64,000 nucleotides of DNA from an uncultured Verrucomicrobiota bacterium (GCA_903906135.1 CAIVJE010000123.1:1-64000), one strand, 5' to 3'. Shown: positions 35,575-44,204, counted from the stretch's first letter. The notes: generated from the letters alone by a model not told the origin. Numbers and translations: made by a program.

Positions 35575-36150
35575 TCACAGATAATTCCAGCCATTGACGA
35601 ATGCGGCTGACTGCTGGGCTCCGCCGGATGACCCGAGAAATAATTCTATCATTTTTGATCGCCCATTCCGGCTGACCGCAGCCCACCCACTACAATGGAG
35701 CGGACGAGCACTCTTGATTATCTTGCGAGTAATAGTTTCAGCCACCGCGGCCAGTGTGTAACGATCAAGAATTCCGGCAATCGTATTACGGGCATCAAGC
35801 ATTACCATGCGTAAGCCACCTTGGGCCTCATCAGGGCAACTCCAGGGCGCGTAGGCGCTCTGACTCACACCGCCAATGGGAGCCAAAGGGCCTTCAATAA
35901 AATGCCCCCCTTGTCCGACTATAATTGTATCAGCTGATTTGCCTAAGCGATACCCACCGCACTTGCCGCGGGCACTCTGCAGAAAGCCGCCCGGGCGAAG
36001 TTGCGACAAAATTTGCTGCAAAAACTTGATTGGGAACTTCTCGGCTCTGGCTAATGCGGTCACAGGCCCCATGGGGCGCCCTACCTTGGCTGCAATACCG
36101 AGGCTAATCATGGAACGCAGGTCATATTCACCACGTTTCGAGAGTATCAT
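35575..36150 (-). CDS. Rrf2-family transcriptional regulator with C-terminal extension
   Basis: This DNA-binding regulator has the Rrf2 winged-helix domain: MILSKRGEYDLRSMISLGIA, FLQQILSQLRPGGFLQSARGKCGGYRLGK, then EGPLAPIGG and LDARNTIAGILDRYTLAAVAE. Most members are 130-165 residues; this one has 191, with about 50 extra C-terminal residues of no clear fold. The three-cysteine cluster-binding pattern of IscR is not seen, so it may be a CymR-like sensor rather than an Fe-S protein. It is the first gene of a unit with ssuABC and cysK, and probably controls sulfur uptake and cysteine synthesis. Repeats in its own upstream region suggest autoregulation. Confidence 0.85.
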   Translation of the reverse strand: MILSKRGEYDLRSMISLGIAAKVGRPMGPVTALARAEKFPIKFLQQILSQLRPGGFLQSARGKCGGYRLGKSADTIIVGQGGHFIEGPLAPIGGVSQSAYAPWSCPDEAQGGLRMVMLDARNTIAGILDRYTLAAVAETITRKIIKSARPLHCSGWAAVSRNGRSKMIELFLGSSGGAQQSAAFVNGWNYL

Positions 36151-36167
36151 TTTATCGGACTATCCTG

Positions 36168-36191
36168 AAGTACATTAGTAAAGTACATTAG
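36168..36191 (-). promoter_or_regulatory. Tandem repeat AAGTACATTAG x2: candidate Rrf2 operator
   Basis: Two exact copies of AAGTACATTAG (36168-36178 and 36181-36191) are separated by two bases, and a third partial copy (GATTAGTA) follows. They lie 18-41 bases upstream of the rrf2 start in an AT-rich stretch within otherwise GC-rich DNA. The spacing of 13 and position close to the start fit a repressor-binding site, most likely for autoregulation by the Rrf2 protein. Confidence 0.45.
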
Positions 36192-36239
36192 ATTAGTATG
36201 ATTTAAACAAGCGTGTTTTCTTGATCGCCCAAACTGCCC

Positions 36240-37019
36240 TCACAGCGCCAGTCGCAATCCGTCATATGCTAGGTGGACCCTCGGGGGCAATTTGGCGCTC
36301 CACACGACGTGGCCAATCCGGTGCGTGAGATGAGTTAAATAACTAATCGGCGCGCCAATCTCTGCCGCGGCAGCACATGCTTCGGCAATATTCATATGGG
36401 TAGGATGAGGCTCAACGCGTAACCCATCGAGCACGACCACATCCGCCCCACGCGCCAAAGCCACGGCCGCCGGCGGCACCTGCTTGCAATCGTTGTAATA
36501 GACAAATTTCTTCCCCGAAGATTTTTCCTCAAAAATTAAGCCGAGGGTATTAATCCCGCCATGCGGCAGCCGAGTCGATCGGATCGTCCCTTGAGGCAAC
36601 TCAAGCACGGCGGGCATCGCCTGCAGCTTAAAAGCTGCATAACCCGCCGACACCGGGCGGTCCGCGATCGCGTAGGGAAACACCGCTTGCGTGCGGCTCG
36701 CCCCCTCCTCGGTCGTGTAAACCGTCAACGCGCTCCCGCCGAGCAGATCACAGAACCGCCGCAAATCGTCCATTCCGTTAATATGATCAGCGTGACCATG
36801 CGTCAGAATAAAAAAATCCACCCAGGAAATTTTTTCCCGCAAGCACTGGAGCCGAAACTCGGGCGCCGCATCAATCTGAATATGCAACCCATCCATCACG
36901 ACATGCAGACTAGACCGCGTGCGCTGATCCCGCGGGTCAACCGACCGACACACCGCACAATCACACGCAATCATCGGCACCCCTTGCGATGTGCCCGTAC
37001 CCATAAAAATTACTTCCAT
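36240..37019 (-). CDS. PhnP-like MBL-fold phosphodiesterase
   Basis: The 259-residue protein has the metallo-beta-lactamase motif FILTHGHADHINGMDDLR and the N-terminal Cys-rich loop IACDCAVCRS, which coordinates a structural zinc in PhnP-type enzymes. GTGTSQGVPMIAC is typical of this group. Relatives hydrolyse cyclic phosphates such as phosphoribosyl 1,2-cyclic phosphate, but no C-P lyase genes are present, so the true substrate is open. It is probably cytoplasmic. The Rrf2 gene upstream region lies just beyond its 3' end, both genes being on the minus strand. The 262-bp region 37020-37281 before it contains no gene that I can support. Confidence 0.88.
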   Translation of the reverse strand: MEVIFMGTGTSQGVPMIACDCAVCRSVDPRDQRTRSSLHVVMDGLHIQIDAAPEFRLQCLREKISWVDFFILTHGHADHINGMDDLRRFCDLLGGSALTVYTTEEGASRTQAVFPYAIADRPVSAGYAAFKLQAMPAVLELPQGTIRSTRLPHGGINTLGLIFEEKSSGKKFVYYNDCKQVPPAAVALARGADVVVLDGLRVEPHPTHMNIAEACAAAAEIGAPISYLTHLTHRIGHVVWSAKLPPRVHLAYDGLRLAL

Positions 37020-37281
37020 ATGGACAGAGGAAATACCTGAATAAACCGAAACGAAAGATGAAAGACCAACGAGCCTCCTTGTAGCAATGACGCGGGGCAG
37101 TCGCGACAGGGTGATGAACGGCTGGATAGGAAACCTCCTACCTCACAGACTAACCAACACCCAGCGCGAAATAGAAAGGGGCGGCATGAATAAATCACCA
37201 AGACAAGAATGATTAATTAAACGCCAAATTTCTCTAGGGTCCGGCTAGACCCAATGAGTTCTAGTGCTTGAAAGCTGAGAA

Positions 37282-39342
37282 TTATTGCCAAGCCGCGCTC
37301 GGTCGCAGCAGCTGCTGCAGCCGAGCTTCATCGATCATCGTCACCCCGAAAGCCGCGGCCTCAGCCAACTTTGCGCCACCACCTTCTCCCACGATCACAT
37401 AATCAGTGCGCCGACTTACCTTGGCCTCAACCGTGCCGCCGGCCGCCATAATTAACGCCGTGGCCTGCGCTCGCGTTAGCCGCTGGAGCGCCCCCGTCAG
37501 AACAAATTTTTTGCCCCGCAATAACTGGTCAGCCCCACCCGCCGCCGGTGGATTATTCGGCCGAACGCCGAGGACTACTAAGTCGATAAGTAATGCTTGG
37601 TGATTGGGCTCACTGAAATATTCCTGAACCGCTTGAAGGCTAGCTTCGCCTAAATCTCCTTTTTTTCCCCACGCCGCCGCGGTCTCCGCGTCGTGAAACA
37701 CTCGCGCTAATGCCGCGAGTCCCCCGCTCTGCCGCGCCAAAGCTCGCGCGCCCACTTCCCCCACTCCGGGAATGCCGAGCCCGTTGATAAACCGCCACAG
37801 TTCCGCTTGCTTACTTTGGGCGATGGCGCGGAGTACTCGCTCCGCAGTTTTGCCATTGCCGGCGGGGAAATCTTCCCGCCGCAAGCGGTAAAGATCAGCC
37901 GCCGTTTTAACCCGCCCCGTACTCACTAATTGATCGATCAGCGCCGGCCCAAGACCAGCAATATTGACGCCTGCGCGAGAGGCAAAATGCTCCAAGCGGC
38001 GCCGCACCTGCGCCGGACAATCGCGGTTAAGACAGCGTACCGCGGCCTGCTCCGGTGATTGCTGCAACTGGCCCTGGCAGGATGGACAGCTCACCGGAAA
38101 GATATAGGCGGGAACGCCCGCCGTGCGCCGACTGCGATTTACGCCGCTGATAGCCGGAATAATTTCTCCGGCTTTTTCGACGTACACATAATCACCCACC
38201 CGAATATCTCGCCGCGCAATTTCGTCCCGATTATACAGCGAAGCACGTCTCACGGTGACCCCACCAAGCGGCACCGGCTGCAACTCCCCCACGGGCGTCA
38301 ACACCCCAGTGCGTCCGACTTGCAGGGTGATCGCCAGCAACTTGGTCTGGGCCCGCTCGGGGGTAAACTTGTAAGCTAGCGCCCAGCGCGGGGCCTGGTG
38401 GGTTACACCCATTTGCTTTTGCAGAAGGCCTTCATCCAGCTTCACCACGGCGCCATCCGTGGGAAAGAGATAATTTTCCCGCTCTCGACCAACGGCTTGT
38501 ACGGCCGCCCACAGCGCATCGGCTCCCTGGACCACTCGCGGATTTTCAACCGTCGGCAAGCCCCACGCACGCAGCTGCTGCAGCCAATTTTGCTGCGAAA
38601 CAGGCCGGAGCGCGGCGGGTTGACAGTCCCCGTAACCATAAAAAACCATCGTTAATTTCCGCGCGACTACAGTGCTGGCATCCAACTGCTGCAGCGTGCC
38701 CGCCGCCAAATTACGCGGATGACTAAAAGGCGGCTCACCGGCCTTGCGCCGCGCCTGATTAATTCGCGCAAACTCCGCGAGTCCTAGATAAATTTCTCCC
38801 CGGACTTCCAGCACGGCCGGAATCCCTGGCGCGCTCCCCGTCGGCGCCGCTCCGCGCAACATTTTCGGCAGCGTCGTAGTGGCGAGCACATTCGCCGTGA
38901 CGTCATCCCCCACTTCGCCGTCACCGCGCGTCACCGCCCGAACGAGTCGGCCGTTTTCGTAAGTCACACTAAGCGCCAAACCATCGTACTTGGGCTCTAC
39001 TACATAAATTAAATTCTGCCGCCCCAACTGCCGCCTGATCCGCTCATCGAAGGAACGTAATTCTAGCTCCGAGTAACTTTTAGCTAGGCTCAACATCCGC
39101 TCACGATGGCGATAAACCGGCCGCAGCCCCGTCCGATCATCGACCCCCAACCCATCGCTGGGCGCGGTACTCAGCGCAGGGTAACGGCCCTCCCACTCCG
39201 TTAGCTCACGCTTCAGCTGATCATAAGCGGCGTCACTGATAACCGGCGCGGCGTGTTTAAAATAAAGCTCATCATGATGGGCCACTTCCGCCCGCAGCGC
39301 AGCGATGCGCTCGCGTACTTCCGCCAGTGGCAACGACGCCAT
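37282..39342 (-). CDS. ligA: NAD+-dependent DNA ligase
   Basis: LigA seals nicks in DNA during replication and repair with NAD+ as cofactor. From ATG 39342 (686 residues) the order is: Ia domain (HHDELYFKHAAPVISDAAYD), adenylation domain with active-site lysine in EPKYDGLALS (Lys118), OB-fold, four-Cys zinc finger (CPSCQGQLQQ ... CLNRDCPAQ), helix-hairpin-helix region and BRCT domain (LRGKKFVLTGALQRLTRAQ). The track ORF adds 46 N-terminal residues that fit no family member and contain a spurious hydrophobic segment, so I start at MASLPLAEVRERI. The Ib/adenylation order is normal. It is downstream of the sugar-oxidation operon on the same strand. Confidence 0.97.
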   Translation of the reverse strand: MASLPLAEVRERIAALRAEVAHHDELYFKHAAPVISDAAYDQLKRELTEWEGRYPALSTAPSDGLGVDDRTGLRPVYRHRERMLSLAKSYSELELRSFDERIRRQLGRQNLIYVVEPKYDGLALSVTYENGRLVRAVTRGDGEVGDDVTANVLATTTLPKMLRGAAPTGSAPGIPAVLEVRGEIYLGLAEFARINQARRKAGEPPFSHPRNLAAGTLQQLDASTVVARKLTMVFYGYGDCQPAALRPVSQQNWLQQLRAWGLPTVENPRVVQGADALWAAVQAVGRERENYLFPTDGAVVKLDEGLLQKQMGVTHQAPRWALAYKFTPERAQTKLLAITLQVGRTGVLTPVGELQPVPLGGVTVRRASLYNRDEIARRDIRVGDYVYVEKAGEIIPAISGVNRSRRTAGVPAYIFPVSCPSCQGQLQQSPEQAAVRCLNRDCPAQVRRRLEHFASRAGVNIAGLGPALIDQLVSTGRVKTAADLYRLRREDFPAGNGKTAERVLRAIAQSKQAELWRFINGLGIPGVGEVGARALARQSGGLAALARVFHDAETAAAWGKKGDLGEASLQAVQEYFSEPNHQALLIDLVVLGVRPNNPPAAGGADQLLRGKKFVLTGALQRLTRAQATALIMAAGGTVEAKVSRRTDYVIVGEGGGAKLAEAAAFGVTMIDEARLQQLLRPSAAWQ

Positions 39343-39594
39343 CTCGGTGGCCGTCGCCACCTCGGCCGCATAATTGACCGAGCCGCCCCCAACTACCGAT
39401 TGATATGAAAATCCAATGATAAAAAACCAACGGCGCGCCCCAATCAGGCGAGGCAGCAATACGGTATCAGGTGTGGCCATATTATTTTCTCCAATTAGCC
39501 CTGGCCCGGGCGGTTGCTATTTACACTGCCACCTACGAAAACCCCCGCGGCGACGGCGTCAAGCTCGCGCACTCCCCCTCGGCGACCGCTGATT

Positions 39595-40446
39595 TCAGAT
39601 GCGGTAGAAAAACTCCGCGTTACTCACGTACAATTTGCGCAACTCCTGGGCTGAGCTACCCGCCAGCGCTGCATCCAGGGTACTAACCCAGCGCGGATAA
39701 GTGGTCGCTTGGGTTGAAACGGGCCAATCACCACCGAAAATGATGCGCTCAAAACCAAAACAATTAACGACATGATCAATATAGGGCTGTAACTGGGTCG
39801 CCGCCCACTGCGTGTGATCTGCTTCCGTGACCAGCCCAGATAACTTGCACCATACATTGGGCAACGCGGCCAACTCGCGCATTTCCGCCCGCCAAGGATC
39901 TAGTTGGCCGGTTTTGATGTCTGGCTTGGCAATATGATCCATAATAAATTTCACGTTAGGACACTGGCGAACCAACTGCAGCGTATTCGCCAACTGGGTG
40001 TGATTAATACACAGATCAAAACTGAGTCCATACCGCGGCAGCAATTGTACCCCGCGAATAAATTCTGGCCGCAGACAAAAAGCGGGGTCGGCCTCGAATT
40101 GAATAATCCGGCGGATGCCTTTGACCAAGGAATTCGCTGCTAACGGCGCAAGCTCAGCCGCAGCGGCCTCGCCCAGCTCAAGTGGAGCCCATGCCACGAT
40201 ACCCCGCAAACGCGGCTCGCTCTGGGCTAATTCGGTCACCCACGCGGCCTCCGCTGAGGCCTGCGTCGGATCGCATTCGCATTGCACGAAGACCATTTTA
40301 GCTACCGCCACCGCCCCGCACGCCGTCCGATAATCAGCGAGCGAATGATTCCGATTCAAAGCGGGCACGCTGCTTAGCCACGGATAGCGCAGCCGCTGAA
40401 GGTCCCAAACATGCAAATGCGTATCGATGATCGGATAATTTGGCAT
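39595..40446 (-). CDS. Amidohydrolase family protein, L-fuconolactonase-like
   Basis: This 283-residue TIM-barrel hydrolase of the amidohydrolase-2 family starts with the metal motif IDTHLHVWDL, followed by RGIVAWAPLE, FIMDHIAKPDI and GGDWPVS (catalytic Asp). Close relatives hydrolyse L-fucono-, L-galactono- or L-rhamnono-lactones, or decarboxylate 2-pyrone acids. It is the last gene of a four-gene run with three dehydrogenases (gaps 26, 24 and 11 bp), which fits the lactonase step after sugar oxidation. It is probably cytoplasmic. Confidence 0.83.
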   Translation of the reverse strand: MPNYPIIDTHLHVWDLQRLRYPWLSSVPALNRNHSLADYRTACGAVAVAKMVFVQCECDPTQASAEAAWVTELAQSEPRLRGIVAWAPLELGEAAAAELAPLAANSLVKGIRRIIQFEADPAFCLRPEFIRGVQLLPRYGLSFDLCINHTQLANTLQLVRQCPNVKFIMDHIAKPDIKTGQLDPWRAEMRELAALPNVWCKLSGLVTEADHTQWAATQLQPYIDHVVNCFGFERIIFGGDWPVSTQATTYPRWVSTLDAALAGSSAQELRKLYVSNAEFFYRI

Positions 40447-40472
40447 GAGATGAAATGCTGAAGCTTCCGCTA

Positions 40473-41429
40473 TTAATTAACGCAATTTTTCAAAGGTTCA
40501 CCCCGCCAGCAACGCACGACTTCCTCCGCCGCCAATTGCTGGAGACGGGGAATACTACTCTCGCTATACCAAGCGACGTGCGAAGTGAGCAAAGCCCGCG
40601 GAGCCGTGCGGATCGGATGATCAGAGGGCAATGGCTCTACTTCGTAAACATCCAGACCCGCTCCAGCAATCGTCCCCGCCTGCAAGGCGGCCGCCAAGGC
40701 CATGGTATCAATCAGCGAACCGCGCGCTGTATTCACGACGATCGCGGTAGCCGCCATCGTATTGAGCCGGGCCGCATTAACGAAATGACGAGTCTCGGGA
40801 GTCAGCGGCAAATGCAGCGAGAGAATGCCAGCCCGGCTAAATAATTCTGCAATCCCCACCGACTCCACGCCCTCAGCGGCCATCGCCTCAGCTGATACAT
40901 AGGGATCATAAGCAATGCGGGGACCACCAAACCCCGCCATCATGCGATGAGCCGTGCGCGCAATTCGCCCGAAACCGGCAGTGGCAAAAGTCGTCGTGCG
41001 CAAAGCGGGCATCGGCCGATCCGGCGTGATTTTCCAAGTGCCACTCCGCAAACGTGCATCGATCGGAGCCACTTGTCGCGCCAAGGCGAGCGCCAAGGCC
41101 ACCGCATGCTCCGCCACTTCATGCACCCCGTAATCTGGAACATTACAAACGGCGATGCCCTTTGCGCGCGCTGCCACCAGATCAACATTATCGACCCCGA
41201 TCCCGTAACGTACGATCACGCGACAGCGATCCAATCGCGCGATCACCGCGCTCGTAACTGGCGCCCATTGCACCAGAAGAGCATCAGCGCCCCGCGCGGC
41301 CACCATGACCTGCTCCGGTGTTTTACATTGAGCCACCGTCAAATTAAGCTCGGCCTGAGCAAATACGGCCTCTTCCTGCTGCAGATTGGGGAAACCGTGA
41401 TCAGTGATCACTACGCGAAATTGATTCAT
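40473..41429 (-). CDS. D-isomer-specific 2-hydroxyacid dehydrogenase, CtBP-like
   Basis: The 318-residue NAD(P)-dependent dehydrogenase carries the catalytic triad of this family: Arg in NTARGSLIDT, Glu in YEVEPLPSDHPI and His in LLTSHVAWYSESS. The HVAWYSE segment is characteristic of the C-terminal-binding-protein-like subgroup. The dinucleotide site is degenerate: TTFATAGFGRIAR replaces the classical GxGxxG (Ala in place of the first Gly). It is the third gene of the sugar-oxidation run and could oxidise or reduce a sugar-acid intermediate. No further specificity is visible. Confidence 0.85.
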   Translation of the reverse strand: MNQFRVVITDHGFPNLQQEEAVFAQAELNLTVAQCKTPEQVMVAARGADALLVQWAPVTSAVIARLDRCRVIVRYGIGVDNVDLVAARAKGIAVCNVPDYGVHEVAEHAVALALALARQVAPIDARLRSGTWKITPDRPMPALRTTTFATAGFGRIARTAHRMMAGFGGPRIAYDPYVSAEAMAAEGVESVGIAELFSRAGILSLHLPLTPETRHFVNAARLNTMAATAIVVNTARGSLIDTMALAAALQAGTIAGAGLDVYEVEPLPSDHPIRTAPRALLTSHVAWYSESSIPRLQQLAAEEVVRCWRGEPLKNCVN

Positions 41430-41453
41430 AAATATGCTAATTAGAGAGGGGGA

Positions 41454-42284
41454 TCAGTGCGATCCCGCGATTTTAGTATTCTGCCCCAACCCTTCAGGTC
41501 CTAGGCCATTGTAGCCGCCATCAACCGGTAAATCGGAGCCGGTAATAAAAGAGGCATCATCGCTCAGCAAGAAAAGCACTGGTCCCGCGATTTCTATCGG
41601 TAAGCCCATGCGACGCAGCATATGAAATTGCCCCCAAATGGGATCATAAGTCGCCCGATCACCGCCCGCAGCTTTGTCGACCTCCCGCGTCCAAATCCAA
41701 CCAGGACTAACGCTGTTCACGCGAATTTTGTGCGGCGCAAGATCCAGGGCCGCACAACGCGTGAGCTGGGTGACCGCACCTTTAGCTGCATTATAAGTCC
41801 AACGATTCGGTTGGGCGATTTTAGCAGAAATACTAGAAACATTAACAATCGCCCCGCCCCCCACCCGCTTCATTGGCTCCGCGACTAACTGTATGAGTCG
41901 CGCAAACGCGACTGGCCCGACACTCAAACTCCGCAGAAAATCCTCGCGCGTCGCGTCGAGCCCTTTCGCGATAAAAGAAAATGCATTATTCACGAGATAA
42001 TCCAAACGCCCATGCCGCGCGAGCGCTGCCGCCACCAACTCATCACAAAAAGCCTCGCTGGCTAAATCACCTGTCACCACGAAAGGTGTGAAGCCAGCAG
42101 CCGCAAAGGCGTGCTCACCTTCGGCCCCATCCGCCGGCAATCCACTCACGACGACCTGCGCCCCTTCGCGTAATAATTCGAGCGCGATCGCATAGCCAAT
42201 CCCGTTAGTCCCGCCCGTCACGAGGGCCACTTTGCCTTGAAAACGTCCCACAAGCGGGCGGCGAGAGTGCGTTGTTGTTATCAT
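41454..42284 (-). CDS. Short-chain dehydrogenase/reductase
   Basis: This classical SDR of 276 residues has the Rossmann motif TGGTNGIGYA, the NNAFS variant of the NNAG motif and the catalytic YxxxK in YNAAKGAV with its serine in VSSIS. Its last part (SDDASFITGSDLPVDGGYNGLG) is typical. In the pathway inferred for this cluster it could be the sugar dehydrogenase or the 2-keto-3-deoxy-sugar acid dehydrogenase. It lies 11 bp after the Zn-dehydrogenase gene. NAD(H)/NADP(H) preference cannot be told with certainty. Confidence 0.88.
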   Translation of the reverse strand: MITTTHSRRPLVGRFQGKVALVTGGTNGIGYAIALELLREGAQVVVSGLPADGAEGEHAFAAAGFTPFVVTGDLASEAFCDELVAAALARHGRLDYLVNNAFSFIAKGLDATREDFLRSLSVGPVAFARLIQLVAEPMKRVGGGAIVNVSSISAKIAQPNRWTYNAAKGAVTQLTRCAALDLAPHKIRVNSVSPGWIWTREVDKAAGGDRATYDPIWGQFHMLRRMGLPIEIAGPVLFLLSDDASFITGSDLPVDGGYNGLGPEGLGQNTKIAGSH

Positions 42285-42295
42285 AAATCAGCAGA

Positions 42296-43315
42296 TTAAT
42301 TTGGGCAGAGAACGGCTTTAAGATCAGTGCCTTGGGCCGCCAACATGCGGCGAAAAGCGACCGCCCCTTCCTCGAGCGGAAAGGATTGCACCCAGGACAA
42401 GGCATCGACTCGACCTGTAGCCATTAAATCTAGCGCTTGGCTTAACTCATCCAACTTGGCCGCATAGGTACCAAACACCTGTTTCTCCGGCAAGGTGATC
42501 GCGTAGGAATCGAGCGTCAGCTCATTCGCGTGCAGGCCAATCCACACTGCGGCGCCACCGGGACGAAGGGCTTCGAGCGAAACTTGCTTGGTGACCGCCG
42601 CCCCGACGGCATCAACCGTAAGATCCGCCCCCTCGCCCCCCGTTATCTCTGCGATAACTTGCGCCACATTTTCTACACGAGAATTAATCACCCGCGAAGC
42701 GCCGAGGCGTGTGGCTACAGCCAACCGTTCCGGACTTAAATCAGCCACAATCACGCGCGCCCCACGCGTCACCTGCAAAGCTTGCTGGCAAAATAAGCCG
42801 ATCGGACCCGCGCCAATCACCAAGACCGTCTCGGCCGGGAGGTGTTGTGTGAGGCGCGCAACGTGTAAGCCGTTTGCCAACGGCTCCGCCAAAGCCGCCG
42901 CCGCCGCGGGCACTTGCTCTGGCCAAGGAATTAAACAACGCGCCGGCACATTAACCTGTTCAGCAAAAGCGCCGGGGCGGTGCATGCCAAAAACTTGGCG
43001 TTGTGCACATAAGTGGGTATCACCGCGGTGGCAGCGCACGCAATGTCCACAGGGCACCAGCGAATTACTGACGACCCGCGCGCCCACCTTCCAGTCACGC
43101 ACCGCCGGCCCTACTGTTTCAATTATTCCGCAAAACTCGTGCCCCATCACCAACGGTGGCGGCCGCCGCGGGCTGCGGTTCTTGAAAGATTCCAGCTCAC
43201 TCCCGCAAATACCGCACGCCGCGACGCGCAGCCGAACTTCATCCGGACGAAGGGGAGCTGGGTCGCAATCAGCGATCTCTAATTGATCAAAAGCCGGATA
43301 ACGCAGTACACGCAT
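42296..43315 (-). CDS. Zinc-dependent medium-chain dehydrogenase
   Basis: The 339-residue enzyme belongs to the threonine/sorbitol/galactitol dehydrogenase branch of medium-chain dehydrogenases. The catalytic zinc residues are in AACGICGSE and MGHEFCG, the structural zinc loop is CGHCVRCHRGDTHLC, and the cofactor site is VLVIGAGPIGLFC. It would oxidise a sugar or polyol alcohol using NAD(P). It is the first gene of the four-gene minus-strand run. The divergent region 43316-43480 contains no supported gene and may hold promoters for it and for the small secreted protein. Confidence 0.9.
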   Translation of the reverse strand: MRVLRYPAFDQLEIADCDPAPLRPDEVRLRVAACGICGSELESFKNRSPRRPPPLVMGHEFCGIIETVGPAVRDWKVGARVVSNSLVPCGHCVRCHRGDTHLCAQRQVFGMHRPGAFAEQVNVPARCLIPWPEQVPAAAAALAEPLANGLHVARLTQHLPAETVLVIGAGPIGLFCQQALQVTRGARVIVADLSPERLAVATRLGASRVINSRVENVAQVIAEITGGEGADLTVDAVGAAVTKQVSLEALRPGGAAVWIGLHANELTLDSYAITLPEKQVFGTYAAKLDELSQALDLMATGRVDALSWVQSFPLEEGAVAFRRMLAAQGTDLKAVLCPN

Positions 43316-43480
43316 AAGACTTGCTCTGGGTGCCAGACGCCGATGAGCAGCGCAAGGGTGGACGTGATGAAAATTCAGTCGTGGCTACCCCGCGGCGCAC
43401 TCGCCACCCCGCATCGACCGCCGCATATTTTTATATTCCCTGTTGCCGAGGTTCCAAACAGATTAGCTGCAATATTTATT

Positions 43481-43894
43481 ATGAAAAAACTTTTATGCCT
43501 ACTGGCTGGCTTGCTGTGCTGGCCTCTCGCCTACGGGGCACCCGAGAAAGCCAACACCGTCCTGATTCACCCCGGCGAAACCATCTACGTGCGCTTCACC
43601 CAGCTGGGTAAAAAAATTAAATTGGCCCAAGTTTCCCAGACCCTAGATCCCGAAGCCCAAGTTATTCTCACCCTTGATCCCACTGATCCGACGAAGAAAA
43701 AACTCTTCCTCAACCTAAAAGTAGAAAACAAATTTTCGCAGGACCTCATTTACAAAGCACAGCTGAGATTGCTGACCGAAAATCGAAAAATAATGGCTCC
43801 CGTTTATCCCGTCGTGGCGGGCAAGATATCGCTGGTGACCTTCCCGCCCCGCGTGGAAGAAATCGCGATCTTTGGCTACGAACTGGAACGTTAA
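43481..43894 (+). CDS. Small secreted protein of unknown function
   Basis: No family recognised. From ATG 43481 it has a clear signal peptide (MKKLLCLLAGLLCWPLAYGA) and ~117 mature residues that are probably beta-rich, with a Lys-rich middle segment (TDPTKKKLFLNLKVENKF). The track ORF extends 66 codons upstream, partly over the start region of the Zn-dehydrogenase gene; that leader is rejected because the signal peptide sits internally. There are no Cys residues in the mature part. VF530 follows after 12 bp, so the two may be co-transcribed, without an obvious link in function. Confidence 0.78.
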   Translation: MKKLLCLLAGLLCWPLAYGAPEKANTVLIHPGETIYVRFTQLGKKIKLAQVSQTLDPEAQVILTLDPTDPTKKKLFLNLKVENKFSQDLIYKAQLRLLTENRKIMAPVYPVVAGKISLVTFPPRVEEIAIFGYELER

Positions 43895-43906
43895 ACCCTC
43901 CGATCG

Positions 43907-44143
43907 ATGACGAACGCTTCCGCTAACGACCCCCTGCATGGCGTCACGCTTGAGATGATTCTCGAGGCCTTATCGGCTCACTACGGCTGGGCGGAACTCG
44001 GCCGGCGCATCGACATTCGCTGCTTCAATTTTGACCCCAGCGTCAAATCCAGTCTGCAATTTCTCCGCCGGACGCCTTGGGCGCGAGCGAAGGTTGAAGA
44101 ATTGTATCTCTACTATCGCCGCACGACTCCCCCGGCGAGTTAA
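43907..44143 (+). CDS. VF530 family (DUF2132) small protein
   Basis: This 78-residue protein matches the VF530/DUF2132 family: [34 protein letters not shown], then [24 protein letters not shown]. The family has a small helical fold described as DNA-binding-like, but its role is unknown. No signal or membrane segment is present, so it is cytoplasmic. It begins 12 bp after the small secreted protein gene and converges with the histidine kinase gene. Confidence 0.92.
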   Translation: MTNASANDPLHGVTLEMILEALSAHYGWAELGRRIDIRCFNFDPSVKSSLQFLRRTPWARAKVEELYLYYRRTTPPAS

Positions 44144-44204
44144 GCGAGGAACGCCCAACGCAGGTCGCGGCCAATTATTTTTGGCCGACCCCAAGTTGGC
44201 CGTA

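Noticed and set aside
37010-37201. 63-residue minus-strand ORF upstream of the PhnP-like gene
   Set aside because: It overlaps the true start of that gene in another frame, and its composition (many Cys, Ser and Arg) is not protein-like.
37237-37252. Hairpin GGGTC-CGGCTA-GACCC after ligA
   Set aside because: Only five base pairs and no U-run on the minus strand, so it is too weak to call a terminator.
39343-39480. N-terminal extension of ligA in the ORF track
   Set aside because: It adds 46 residues with no counterpart in the ligase family; MASLPLAEVRERI at 39342 gives a normal N-terminus.
43283-43480. Upstream extension of the small secreted protein
   Set aside because: A clear signal peptide begins at ATG 43481, and the extension overlaps the start of the opposite dehydrogenase gene.
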